From: Impatiens glandulifera
Taxonomy: Eukaryota > Streptophyta > Magnoliopsida > Ericales > Balsaminaceae
Reading direction: 5' to 3'
Assembly (NCBI RefSeq): GCF_907164915.1
Contig: NC_061869.1
Location: forward strand, 44,637,771 to 44,701,770
DNA length: 64,000 nucleotides
This document shows positions 37,001 to 49,158 of this stretch, in pieces. Position numbers and translations under genes: made by a program. Numbering within the stretch: position 1 is the stretch's first letter; each line of letters starts with the position of its first letter. The notes under the pieces are model-generated. The model worked only from the letters and a program-made list of their open reading frames with translations, did no database searches and was not told the DNA's origin.

Positions 37001-40000
37001 AAATCTTAAAATAATTCTAAGTATTAGGAAGGGGTAATTGCGAAGGTTTTTCAAAAAACCCTTGGTTTTGACTTTTTCAAAAAACTGAAAATAATTCTAA
37101 GTGTTGGGAAGGTGGTAATTGCCAGGGTTTTTAAAAAAAACTGCGGTTTTGAGTTTTTCCCCATAAAAACTAAAAATAATTTTACGTGTTGAAAAATGGT
37201 TAATTGCGAAAGTTTTTTAATAAACCCTCGGTTTTGCCTTTTTCCAAAAAAATTGAAAATAATTCTAAGTATTGGGAAGGAGGTAATTGCGAAGGTTTTC
37301 AAAAAACCATCGGTTTTGACTTTTTCCCCATAAAAACTGAAAATAATTCTATGTTTTGGGGAAATGGGTAATTGCGAAAGTATTTCAAAAACCCTCGGTT
37401 TTGACTTTTTTCCAATAAAAACTACAAATAATTCTAAGTGTTGGGAAGAGGGTAATTGCGAAGGTTTTCAAAAAAAAAACCTTGGTTTTGACTTTTTCCC
37501 CTTAAAAACTGAAAATAATTATAAGTGTTAGGAAAAGGGTAATCGCTAAGGTTTTCAAAAAAACCATCGGTTTTGACTTTTGCACTATAAAAACTGAAAA
37601 TAATACTATGTTTTGGGAAATGTGTATTTGCGAATGTTTTTCAAAAAATCTAAAAATAATTTTAAGTATTGGAAGGGGGTAATTGCAATGGTTTTACAAA
37701 AAACACTCGGTTTTGACTCTTTCCAAAAAATCTGAAAATAATTCTAAATATTGGGTAATTGATAAAGAATTTCAAAAAACCCTCGGCTTTGACTTTTTCC
37801 CCATAAAAACTGATAATAATTCTAAGTGTGAGGAAGAAGGTAATTGCGAAGGTTTTTCGAAAAAACCCTCGGTTTTGACTTTTTCTCCATAAAAACAGAA
37901 AATAATTCCAAGTATTGGGAATGGAGTAATTGCGAAAGTTTTTCAAAAAACCCTCGGTATTGAAACTTTCCCCATAAAAACTGAAAATAATTCTAAGTGT
38001 TGGGAATAGGGTAATTGCGAAAGTTTTTCAAAAAACTTTTGGTTTTGACTTTTTCCCCTTAAAAATTGAAAATAATTCTAAGTGTTAGGAAGAGGGTAAT
38101 TGCTAAGGTTTTCAAAAAAAACCCTCGTATTTGACTTTTGCTAAGGTTTGAGAAATATGTAATTGCGAATGTTTTTCAAAAAACCATCAGTTTTGACATT
38201 TTCACCATAAAAACTGAAAATAATTTTAAGTGTTGGGAAGAGGGGTAATTGCGAAAGTATTTTAAAAAAACCTTGGTTTTAACTTTTTCAAAAAACCCTC
38301 GGTTTTGACTCTTTTTAAATAATCTTAAAATAATTCTAAGTATTGAAAATGGGGTAATAAAGTTTTTCAAAAAACCCTCGGTTTTAACTTTTTCCCCATA
38401 AAAACTGAAAATAATTCTAAGTGTTGTGAATAAGGTAAATGCGAAGGTTTTTCAAAAAAAACCCTCTGTTTTGACTTTTTCTCCATAAAAACTGAAAATA
38501 ATTCTAAGTGTTGGGAAGGGGGTAATTGCGAAATTTTTTCAAAAATTCTTCGGTTTTGACATTTTCGCCCATAAAAACTGGAAATAATTATAAGTGTTGG
38601 GAATGGGTAATTACGAAAGTTTTTCAAAAAACCTTCAGTTTTGAATCTTTCCAAAAAATCTTACAATAATTATAAGTATTGGGAAAGGGTAATTGCAAAG
38701 GTTTTTCAAAAAACCCTCGGTTTTGACTCCTTTCAAAAAAACTGAAAATAATTCTAAGTGTTGGGAAGGGGTAATTGAGAAAGTTTTTCAAAAAACCCTC
38801 GGTTTTAACTCTTTCTAAATAATCTTAAAATAATTCTAAATATCGGGAATGGGGTAATTACGAAAGTTTTTCAAAAAACCCTCAGTTTTGACTTTTCCCC
38901 CATAAAAACTGAAAATAATTCTAAGTGTTTGGAAGGGGTAATTGCGAAAGTTTTTCAAAAAACCATCGGTTTTGACTTTTTCTCCATAAAAACTGAAAAT
39001 AATTGTAAATGTTGGGAAGAGGGTTTTGACTATTTCCCCATAAAAACTGAAAATAATTGTAAATGTTGGGAAGAGGGTAATTGCGAAGGTTTTTCAAAAA
39101 AAATTATCGGTTTTGACTTTTTCCCCATAAAAACTGAAAATTAATTCTAAGTTTTGGAAATGAGTAATTGCGAAATTTTTTCAAAAAACCCTTTATTTTG
39201 ACTATTTCTAAAAAATCTTAAAATAATTCTAAGTATTAGGAAGGGGTAATTGCAAAGGTTTTTAAAAAACCCTTGGTTTTGACTTTTCCAAAAAACTGAA
39301 AATAATTTTAAGTGTTGGGAAGGGGGTAATTGCCAAGGGTTTTCAAAAAAAACCTCGGTTTTGAGTTTTCCCCATAAAAACTGAAAATAATTTTATGTGT
39401 TGGAAAATGGGTAATTGCGAAAGTTTTTTAATAAACCCTCAGTTTTGACTTTTTCCCCAAAAATACTGAAAATAATTCTAAGTGTTGGGAAGGGGTAATT
39501 GCGAAAGTTTTTCAAAAAACCTTCGGTTTTGACTTTTCCACATAAAAACTAAAAATAATTCTAAGTTTTGGGAAATGAGTAATTGCGAAAGTTTTTTCAA
39601 AAACCATCTATTTTGACTCTTTCCAAAAAATCTTAAATTAATTCTAAATATTGGGAAAGGGGTAATTACGAAAATTTTTCAAAAAACCCTCGGTTTTGAC
39701 ATATTCCGCATAAAAAAATGAAAATACTTTAAGTGTTGGGAAGAGGGTAATAACGAAGGTTTTCAAAAAAATCCTCGATTTTGACCATTTCCACATAAAA
39801 AACTTAAAGTAATTCTAAGTGTTGGGAAGGGGTAATTGCGAAAGTTTTTCAAACAACTCTCGTTTTTGAACTCTTCCACATAAAAACTGAAATAAATCTA
39901 ATTTTTGGAAAGAGTGTAATTGCGAAGGTTCTTCAAAAAAAACTCTCGATTTTGACTTATTCCCCATAAAAAACTGAAAATAATTCTAAGTGTTGGGAAA

Positions 40001-43000
40001 TGTATAATTGCGAAAGTTTTTCAAAAAACCCTCGGTTTTGACTTTTTCCACATAAAAACTGAAAATAATTCTAAGTGTTGGGAAGGAGTAATAGCGAATG
40101 TTTTTCAAAAAACCCTTTATTTTGACTATTTCCAAAAAATCTTAAAATAATTCTAAGTATTAGGAGGGTAATTGCGAAGGTTTTTCAAAAAACCCTTGGT
40201 TTTGACTATTCCAAAAAACTGAAAATAATTCTAAGTGTTAGAAAGGGGTAATTTCTAAGGGTTTTAAAAAAAAACCTCGGTTTTGAGTTTTTCGCCATAA
40301 AAACTGAACATAATTTTAAGTGTTGGAAAATGGGTAATTGCGAAAGTTTTTTAATAAACCCTCGGTTTTGACTTTTTCCCAAAAAAAACTGAAAATAATT
40401 CTAAGTGTTGGGAAGGGGTAATTGCGAAAGTTTTTCAAAAAACCTCGGTTTTGACTTTTTCCCCTGAAAAACTGAAAATAATTGTAAATGTTGGGAAGAG
40501 GGTAATTGCGAAGGTTTTTCAAAAAAAATCCTCGGTTTTAACTTTTTCACCATAAAAACTGAAAAATAATTCTAAGTTTTAGAAATAAGTAATTGGGAAA
40601 GTTTTTCAAAAAACCCTTTATTTTGACTATTTCCAAAAAATCTTAAAATAATTCTAAGTATTAGGAAGGGGTAATTGCGATGGTTTTTCAAAAAACCCTT
40701 GGTTTTGACTTTTTCAAAAAAACTGAAAATAATTCTAATTGTTGGGAAAGGGGTAATTACCAAGGTTTTTTAAAAAAAACATCGGTTTTGAGTTTTTCCC
40801 CATAAAAACTGAAAATAATTTTACGTGTTGGAAAATGGGTAATAGCGAAAGTTTTTTAATAAACCCTCGGTTTTGACTTTTTCCCCCAAAAAACTGAAAA
40901 TAATTCTAAGTGTTGTGAAGGGGTAATTGCGAATGTTTTTCAAAAAAACCATCGGTTTTGCCTTTTTGCAAAAAATTTGAAAATAATTCTAAGTATTGGG
41001 AAGGAGGTAATTGCGAAGGTTTTCAAAAAAACCATCGGTTTGACTTTTTCCCCATAAAAACTGAAAATAATTCTAAGTTTTGGGAAATGGGTAATTGCGA
41101 AAGTTTTTCAAAAACCCTCGGTTTTGACTTTTTTCCCATAAAAACTGGAAATAATTCTAAGTGTTGGGAAGAGGGTAATTGCGAAGGTTTTCAAAAAAAA
41201 ACCTTGGTTTTGACTTTTTCCCCTTAAAAACTGAAAAAAATTATAAGTGTTAGGAAAAGGGTAATTGCTAAGGTTTTCAAAAAAAACCATCGGTTTTGAC
41301 TTTTGCAATATAAAAACTGAAAATAATACTATGTTTTGGGAAATGTGTAATTGCGAATGTTTTTCAAAAAATCTAAAAATAATTTTAAGTATTGGAAGTG
41401 GGTAATTGCGATAATTTTACAAAAAACACTCGGTTTTGACTCTTTCCAAAAAATCTGAAAATAATTCTAAATATTGGGTAATTGCTAAAGAATTTCAAAA
41501 AACCCTCGGCTTTAACTTTTCCCCCATAAAAACTGATAATAATTCTAAGTGTGAGGAAGAAGGTAATTGCGAAGGTTTTTCGAACTCGGTTTTGACTTTT
41601 TCTCCATAAAAATAGAAAATAATTCCAAGTATTGGGAATGGAGTAATTGCGAAAGTTTTTCAAAAAACCCTCAGTATTGAAACTTTCCCTATAAAAACTG
41701 AAAATAATTCTAAATGTTAGGAATAGGGTAATTGCGAAAGTTTTTCAAAAAACCCTTGGTTTTGACTTTTTCCCCTTAAAAATTGAAAATAATTCTAAGT
41801 GTTAGGAAAAGGGTAATTGCTAAGGTTTTCAAAAAAACCCTCGGTTTTGACTTTTGCACTATAAAAACTAAAAATAATACTAAGTTTTGAGAAATATGTA
41901 ATTGCGAATGTTTTTCAAAAAACCATCAGTTTTGACATTTCCACCATAAAAACTGAAAATAATTTTAAGTGTTGGGAAGAGGGGTAATTGCGAAAGTATT
42001 TTAAAAAAACCTTGGTTTTAACTCTTTCCAAAAAATCTAAAAATAATTTTAAGTATTGGAAGGGGGTAATTGCGAAAATTTTTCAAAAAACCCTCGGTTT
42101 TGAATTTTTCCCCATAAAAAAAACTGAAAATAATTCTATGTGTTGGGAAAGGTGTAATTGCAAAACTTTTTCAAAAAACCCTCGGTTTTGACTTTTTCCC
42201 CAAAAAACTGAAAATAATTCTAAGTGTTATGAAGAGGGTAATTGCGAAGGTTTTCAAAAAAACCTCTGTTTTGACCTTTTTCCATAAAAACTGAAAATAA
42301 ATCTAAGTGTTGGGAATGGGGTAATTGCGAAAGTTTTTCAAAAAAAACCCCGGTTTTAACTTTCTCCCCTTAAAAACTGAAAATAATTCTATGTGTTGGG
42401 AAGGGGGTAATTGCGAAAGTTTTTCAAAAATTCTTCGGTTTTGACATTTTCGCCCATAAAAACTGGAAATAATTATAAGTGTTGGTAATGGGTAATTGCG
42501 AAAGTTTTTCAAAAAACCTTCAGTTTTGAATCTTTCCAAAAAATCTTACAATAATTTTAAGTATTGGGAAAGGGTAATTGCGAAGGTTTTTCAAAAAACC
42601 CTCGGTTTTGACTCTTTTCAAAGAAACTGAAAATAATTCTAAGTGTTGGGAAGGGGTAATTGAGAAAGTTTTTCAAAAAACCCTCGGTTTTGACTCTTTC
42701 TAAATAATCTTAAAATAATTCTAAGTATCGGGAATGGGGTAATTACGAAAGTTTTTCAAAAAACCCTCGGTTTTGACTTTTCCACCATAAAAACTTAAAA
42801 TAATTATAAGTGTTGGGAAGGGGGTAATTGCGAAAGTTTTTCAAAAAACCCGTGGTTTTGATTCTTTCCAAATAATCTTAAAATAATTCTAAGTATTGGA
42901 AAGGGGGTAATTGAGAATGTTTTTCAAAAAACCCTCGGTTTTGGCTTTTTCCCCATAAAAACTAAAAATAATTCTAAGTGTTTGGAAGAGGGTAATTGCG

Positions 43001-43347
43001 AAGGTTTTTTCAAAAAAACCCCTGGTTTTGACTTTTTTTCCTATAAAAACTGAAAATAATTCTAAGTTTTGGGAAATGTGTAATTGCGAAAGTTTTTCAA
43101 AAACCCTCTATTTTGACTCTTTCCAAAAAATCTTAAAATAATTCTAAGTATTGGGAAGGGGTAATTGCAAAAGTTTTTCAAAAAACCCTCGGTTTTGAAT
43201 TTTTCCCCATAAAAACTAAAAATAATTCTAATTTTGACTTTTTCACCATAAAAAACTGAAAATAATTCTAAGTGTTAGGAAATGGGTAATTGCGAAAGTT
43301 TTTCAAAAAACCCTCAGTTTTGACTTTTCCCCATAAAAACTGAAAAC
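31046..43347. repeat. 85-bp satellite array II
   Basis: Same monomer and orientation as array I, about 145 units. The monomer phase at the left edge (AAGTGTTGGG at about 31055) continues the phase at which array I stopped (AATAATTCTA at about 15989). The composite block therefore looks inserted into one continuous array. The right edge is abrupt at about 43347, where TAAAAACTGAAAA meets retroelement LTR sequence. Occasional monomers are internally deleted, for example near 38135 and 39020. Confidence 0.97.
37225..42750. repeat. 3.72-kb higher-order repeat in satellite II
   Basis: Two blocks, about 37225-38850 and 40950-42750, align at an offset of about 3723 bp (TAAAAATAATTTTAAGTATT at 37651 and 41374). 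They share rare variants such as TTTGCACTATAAAAAC, TATTGGGTAATTG and AAGTGTGAGGAAGAAGG. Divergence is several percent, with small deletions in each, so this duplication is older than the 2.7-kb one in array I. Confidence 0.8.
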
Positions 43348-45130
43348 TCAGCGGACTTAGACGTGCAGTCTAATGAATGCACAAAATTATACGTGCAGTC
43401 TAACTCAACGGAGTTAGACGTGTAGTCTAATGAATTCACAGAATTAGACGTGCAGTCTAACTCGTGGAGTTAGACGTGCAGTCTAATAGATATAGGAATT
43501 AGACGTGCAATCTAACTGATCGGAGTTAGACGTGCAGTCTAATGGATCTCGGAATTAGACGTGTAGTCTAATGGATCTCGGAATTAGACGTGCAGTCTAA
43601 TGGATTTCGGAATTAGACGTGCAGTCTAACTCGTGGAGTTAGACGTGCAGACTAATAAATATCGGAATTAAACGTGCAGTCTAACTCGGCGGAGTTAGAC
43701 GTGCAGTCCAATATATTTGGAATTAGACGTGTAGTCTAATGTATACGGAGTCAGATGTGCAGTCTAATGTATACGGATTTAGACGTGCAGTCTAACTCAG
43801 AGGAGTTAGACGTGCAGTCTATTGGAATGTGAAGGTTAGACGTGAGTCTAACTCCTTCAGACAAGTCTGAAGTAGAACCGGAATTAGACGTGCAGTCTAA
43901 CTCAGTGGAGTTAGACGTGCAGTCTAATGGTTTGTGTATAATTAGACGTGTAATCTAATTAGTAAAGGTTAGACGTGAGTCTAACTCCTTCAGACAAGTG
44001 TGAAGTAGAACCGGAATTAGACGTGCAGTCTAACTCAGTGGAGTTAGATGTGCAGTCTAATGGTTATTGGATAATTAGACGTGTAGTCTAATTAGTGAAA
44101 GTTAGACGTGTTGTCTAACTCCTTCAGATTAGACTGAAGAGATTGTAATTAGACGTAAGTCTAATTCCATTAGACCAGGCGGTCTAATGGATTCTGCTCT
44201 TAGACGGGGATGTTTGATTTCATTAGACAAGGGCGTCTAATTGAAATACGTCTAATGCTCATCTTAAGCAGTATGCTTGAAGCTAGCACCCGCCTACCCA
44301 CGTGCTATAGCTGTACCCTACTCCTGCTCCACTTTCTAGTGAAGATTAGTACAACAACTATATGCAACCAACTAACGAATGCCTCGTAAGAGAATTTTCC
44401 TCATATTACTTGTTTTGCAGGTACATCTCTGATGGAATATTCGGCGCATTACCAGTGGTGTACGGCCATGATCCTTGTGCTCAGAACCTACTATGTACAA
44501 TGGAGACTTTCCAATGGAAGAGTGTCACGTATCATTCTAAAAGATTCGACTGTTAGCCTCTACCCAATATTTATCAAATCTTAAGGACAACGGACAATCT
44601 GCCTCACGAACTGCCAGATTTTACAAAAAGTCAATCTACAATTCTGCTTGCTATTCTAGAGAGAGAAATTAAGCCTTTTACTGTGAATCTGTTTTCCTGA
44701 TTGTACTGTGTGTGAATCAAGAGAGAGCTAGAATCAAAAACACCTTTAGCTGAGTGATATTCTTCATCTTGTATATTGAACAGAGTGTGTTCTGTTCAAT
44801 AGTGAGCTAAGTGTGTGCAAACTATATTTGATTATAATCATATTATAGTGAATCCTTCCAGTGGTTGGAAGAAGGGGTGACGTAGGAGAGTTTCTCCGAA
44901 CATCCATAAACAAACTATTATGTTCTTCATTTCTGTCATCTTTTCATCTTTCATCTTGAGCTTCAAACCCAAGTAAACAATTCCGCCTTGAATCTGTTTC
45001 AAGTGTTTACAAGTGTTTGCGTCGAATAGAAAGTGAATTAAATCCTTAACAAGATTTCTTTCAAACCGTTTTTCATAAGCCTTCATCAATAGCCAGACCC
45101 TTGTCTCTATCGATAAAGCCGATCCTATCA
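43348..45130 (+). repeat. 5' LTR of gag-only copy 1, 5' truncated
   Basis: It begins abruptly inside the TTAGAC array and ends CCTATCA two bases before the PBS. Downstream of the array it matches copy 2 (CACGTG at 44299-44304, then TAGCTGTACCCTACTCC). It keeps about 360 bp, including the U5 box GGGGTGACGTAGGAG (44874-44888), that copy 2 has lost. Confidence 0.75.
43355..44250. repeat. TTAGAC palindrome array, copy 1
   Basis: Dozens of short dyads of the form TTAGACGTGCAGTCTAA, roughly one every 25-30 bp, separated by variable spacers. A 133-bp higher-order unit is visible between 43906 and 44039. Most dyads can fold as TTAGAC/GTCTAA hairpins. Confidence 0.9.
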
Positions 45131-45132
45131 AT

Positions 45133-45145
45133 TGGTATCAGAGCC
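45133..45145 (+). other. Primer-binding site (initiator tRNA-Met), copy 1
   Basis: TGGTATCAGAGCC, the standard plant copia PBS complementary to the 3' end of initiator tRNA-Met, two bases after the LTR end. Confidence 0.9.
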
Positions 45146-45177
45146 CTGTTTCTATTCTCAAGCTTTTCCTGAAAAAT

Positions 45178-46961
45178 ATCGACCATAACCAAAGATGCCA
45201 GTGCTACAGCCATTCCAACCTTCTCTCGAGAAAACTACATTGTATGGAAGAAAAGTGTTCGTGCTCACCTTTCTTCTCTTCATGACGACATGTGGAGTGT
45301 TGTGACAGAAGGTCCCATCAAGATTGATAAGGAGAAGACTGACTGGACCGCTGATGAAAAGAGGCAGAACAATTTCAACAACATGACTCTTGATGTTCTG
45401 TACAGATCTCTCGATGACAGCATGTTCAACTACATTATCGAATGCGATACTGCCAAAGAGGTCTGGGACAGACTCACCCAACTGTGTGAGGGAAACGAGT
45501 AAACGAAGGAAAACAAGATCAATAGTTTGACAGCTTCTAGATGTGTCCTAGTGAAACAATGAACGATTTCGACACCAAATTCAGCAAGATTGTCTCCTCC
45601 CTTTCTATCATAGGCAAAACCTATAGCAACCGAGAGCTTGCTATCAAGGTCATGTGTGCTCTTCCAAGGGAATGGGACATAAAGACAATGGCGATGAGAG
45701 AATCCAAAGATCTTAACAAGATCTCTCTCTCTTTGATCTCTTTGCTGATCTCAAGGCCTATGAGTTCGAGCTGAACTGTAGAATGGAAGAAGATCAACCC
45801 ACATCCATTATCATTGCCAAGGCGCTGGTGACTACTGAAGAGCCATCAACCGCTCCGGATGTGAAGATGGCAACTCAGCAGCTGAGCAGCGATGCCATGT
45901 CTCTCTTTGTGAGGAAGTTTGGCAACTTCATGAAGAAGAGCAACTCTAACTCAAACTCTTTAAATTCTAATGACAATAAAAAATCTAAAGCTAATGTTAC
46001 TTGTTTTAACTGTGGTATTAAAGGCCATTATGCATCGGAATGCCGGAAGCCAAAACGTGAAAATGCCAAGGATGACGGAAAAGAGCTGAAGACTCTTATG
46101 GCAGGTGACGGGAAGAACAAAGGGAGCAGCCGTGGTTCCTACTTTTCATCCAGTGAAAGTGATGATGAAGAGGTGACCTACTTCATGGCAAGAGAAGATG
46201 AAGAAAGGACTCAGGAGACTGAGGTATTTGACTTCTCTTCCGAAAGGTTTTGAAGGGAACAACTGGTAGCTGCACTGGATGACATGGTCATTGAGTACAG
46301 TAAGCTAGCAGAATCTATAAATGAAACTAAATCTTCATTAGAAGTAAACAAACCAAATATGTTTCAAACTGAAGAGTCAAATGTTTTCGAAAAGAAGATT
46401 GAAGAGATCTCATCTGAGAATGAGGTACCCAAAGAACAGATTCAAACTCTTTTATCTGAAAACAAGAGATTAAACTATGTTTTATGTGCATGGACAAGGT
46501 CTAGAGACACTGTCAAACATCAGATCAGTATGTTGAAACCTACTGGATCTAGATTCGGATTAGGATTTGATAGCAATGACCCTAACCAGTCATGCAAAAA
46601 GTCCAACTCATCTGACAAGCTTAAGCCAATAAGTTTTGTCAAAAGGAGTATGACTGACATTGAATCTGATCCTATTCATGAAGAAGTTGCTTTCAAAAAT
46701 GAAATAATTTATGTTCCGCCAACTGTTAGCTGGCTTAAGAATAAGCTTGAATCAGCTAATAAGTTCGGCAATCTAAAACCTGACTCTAAGTCAAGGAGTT
46801 TTAAAAGAAAATCTTCTTCAAAAGTTAAGGGATCAGTGGCTAGCAGAAAGTCTTCTACTAAGTCAAAATCTTATGCATTAATCACAACACAAAATGGGAA
46901 ATCAATCAGAATAACTCAAATATGGATTCATAAGGGACTAATTGATCGAGGACCCAATTGA
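45178..46961 (+). pseudogene. Copia gag, copy 1
   Basis: The start codon is lost (ATC where copy 2 has ATG, plus a 1-base loss). The capsid region (UBN2-type: MWSVV, LDVLYRSLDDSM, AKEVWDRLTQLCEGNE, ETMNDFDTKFSKIVSSL, LPREWDIKTMAMRES) is broken by a TAA at 45500, a deletion near 45520 and a frameshift near 45730. From 45783 the frame encodes a Ser/Asn-rich linker and a CCHC zinc knuckle, CFNCGIKGHYASEC, at 46002-46043. An acidic Ser/Glu stretch and a coiled-coil tail follow. A TGA in place of a sense codon at 46251 precedes the final part, ending TQIWIHKGL. Normally it packages RNA in cytoplasmic particles. Confidence 0.9.
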
Positions 46962-47757
46962 ATATGGGTACAATAATGTGTAAATAGTTTCTTTTGTAGG
47001 TGATGCAGTAGGATTGCAGGAAGGAAGCAAGAAGAATATTCTTTTAAGTACACAACCTGGAAGATCAACAATGGCTTTTTCCATTCTAGTAGATAAATTT
47101 TTTTATTTGTTAAAAATGTTTTTCGTCTTTGAACCACAAAAACTGTCTCTTATGCTTTTCTGTCCCTATACAAAATGAGAGAGAAAATTACTTAGAAAGT
47201 AAGGATACCCTCTAGACGAATATTCTTAATCGGTCTATTAGATGAGTGTGTCTAAAAGAAACGGTTTGTACTTAGACGTATTTTTGCTCAAAATCTATAC
47301 ATCTAAGTCTATATGTTGAGGTTTTAAACCTACGCGATTAAACGGATACGTCTAATAGACGTTAGACGTTTTTACGTCATGAGCAAAAGGATGTTCACGT
47401 CTAATCAAACACACGTCTAACACGTGGTGTTCATGCGGAATTAGACGTACACGTCTAATAAACATTAGACGAATTTTTATACTACACGGAATTAGACGTA
47501 TGCATCTAATAGACGCATCCGTCTAAATAGACGTTTAGTTATATGGATTTATGCAGTAAGAAAAACGTCTAACTACGTGCCGATTAGACTGATCAAGGAC
47601 AGCTGTCCCACGTTGAGAGCTATTCATTTTTCCCGCTCAAAACATTAAACAGTCATCTCTTACCAACATGAAGACATGTGTCTTTCAAGTTTAGAGACAA
47701 TGACTGATATACCCTCATTTTTAATGATGACTCCTTGAAAAAGGACGTTTAACATTT
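46962..47757 (+). other. Post-gag region with TTAGACG words, copy 1
   Basis: No pol. Between about 47210 and 47590 there are scattered TTAGACGTACACGTCTAA-type dyads, like those in the LTR but spread out. A TTTCCCGC motif sits at 47629-47636. Copy 2 matches it throughout (54481-55280). It seems to be the distal promoter region of accessory gene D. Confidence 0.55.
47629..47636 (+). promoter_or_regulatory. E2F-type site, copy 1
   Basis: TTTCCCGC, followed by TCAAAA, conserved at the same place in copy 2 (55149-55156). Before the solo LTR inserted, it would have been about 190 bp from the gene D TATA box. Confidence 0.5.
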
Positions 47758-48966
47758 TGTTAGAAAAATTAAGTAAGTTAATTTTAAATGGCCAGAGAAC
47801 TAAACTACTCTTAACTCTCATGTGTAGGAACATACCAAGTCGTATAAACCGGCTGGAGACCGCATAAACCGGTTGGAGAATACACCAAAGTAATCCGGCT
47901 CCAGATGATCAAGTCATGATCAAGAGGAACCGACTTCAACATTTCAAACAGTCCGGCTAGCAAAGAAAAGTTCCTATTCCAGCTGGATCATATTACGAGA
48001 AGATCAACCGGAAATTTCGAAATACAATATGACGTAATATGACGAAATAGATGCTTCTTTGGAAAATGCAAGAAGATAAGATCCGGATCAGAAGCATGCG
48101 ATAAAAACAATGATGATATGCTTATCCGAAGATCCGAATCAGACAACCGGAAGGTTCATGTTTGACACATGTCCAAAACTACAAACGGTTACGTCATCAA
48201 TACCTGACCGGTATATGCATGCTTGCCAAGTGTCAGAAAGATGAAACGTGCATGCAACATCTCTGAACCGGCGTGGTTTCAAACTGACCAATCCTACGGT
48301 GAGAAAAGAAGATGATCGTTAGGATATCATCTACTATAAAAGGAAGACGAAGGGTCTTCATTAAATACGGTTCTGAAATATCTTAAGAGAGAGAGAGAAA
48401 TCTCACGCACGATTCTAAATAGTTGTTTCATTTACCGAAAGCATTGTTGTTATAGTGTGTTGTTTGTATTACATCAAGAGTGAAGTGGTGTAACCGGCGA
48501 GTAGCGAGTTAGGCTCGTCCGACATTGTGTGGGTATTGTAACATTCAAAGTTAGTGGAGATCCTTCTCATAATCTGAGAAGAAGGGGTGACGTAGGAGAG
48601 TTTGCTCCGAACATCCATAAAAAAATCTTGTCTCGTGTCATTTCTTTTATTTCCGGCTTACTCACTCTAAAAACCGAACTATTACCAACCTAAACATAAT
48701 CCTTAACCAAACCGGTCCATATATTCTATCTAATTGATTCCTTGTTAATCTCATCAAAACTAAGTCTTGTGTGTTGCTTCAAGCTGAAATAGGCATTTCC
48801 GCCCTTGAACTCGGTTCAAGAGTCTGTGACAGCTTGCACAGTGTTAAGAAATGGTTTTAGTCTCTAACCGGACTATCACCAATCAGAGCGTGTGCGTTGT
48901 GTTGTAAGCGGTCAACCCTTCCAAAACCGGAACCCTGGTCCTCCAAGGGAGATCCCGATCCTAACA
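47758..48966 (+). mobile_element. Solo LTR of copia family C with 5-bp target-site duplication
   Basis: 1209 bp running TGTTAG...CTAACA, flanked by CATTT on both sides (47753-47757 and 48967-48971). Copy 2 has the unoccupied site, TCTAACATTTATTAATGG, at about 55269. It contains TATAAAAGG (about 48336), the GGGGTGACGTAGGAG box (48584-48598) and CTTGAACTCGGTTCAAG near its end, all shared with the LTR at 18263-19460. It arose by insertion and LTR-LTR recombination. Confidence 0.95.
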
Positions 48967-49029
48967 CATTTATTGATGGGCCATACCCTTAAGAAAAGTG
49001 ACGGTTATTCTGTGTATATTTTCTCTGTC

Positions 49030-49038
49030 TATATAAGG
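49030..49038 (+). promoter_or_regulatory. TATA box of accessory gene D
   Basis: TATATAAGG in TCTATATAAGGACATT, 129 bp upstream of the ATG at 49159, followed by a CT-rich leader (TTTCTCTCTCTAAA). Copy 2 has the identical core and spacing. Confidence 0.8.
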
Positions 49039-49158
49039 ACATTCGTGCATGAGTTCGAAAACTTTTCGTCTCTCGAAATTCTTAAGAACCCTAGTTTTCT
49101 TTGCATTTCTCTCTCTAAATTTCACTAAAATCTTGTGTTTGTTCATATTCCTTCAAAA

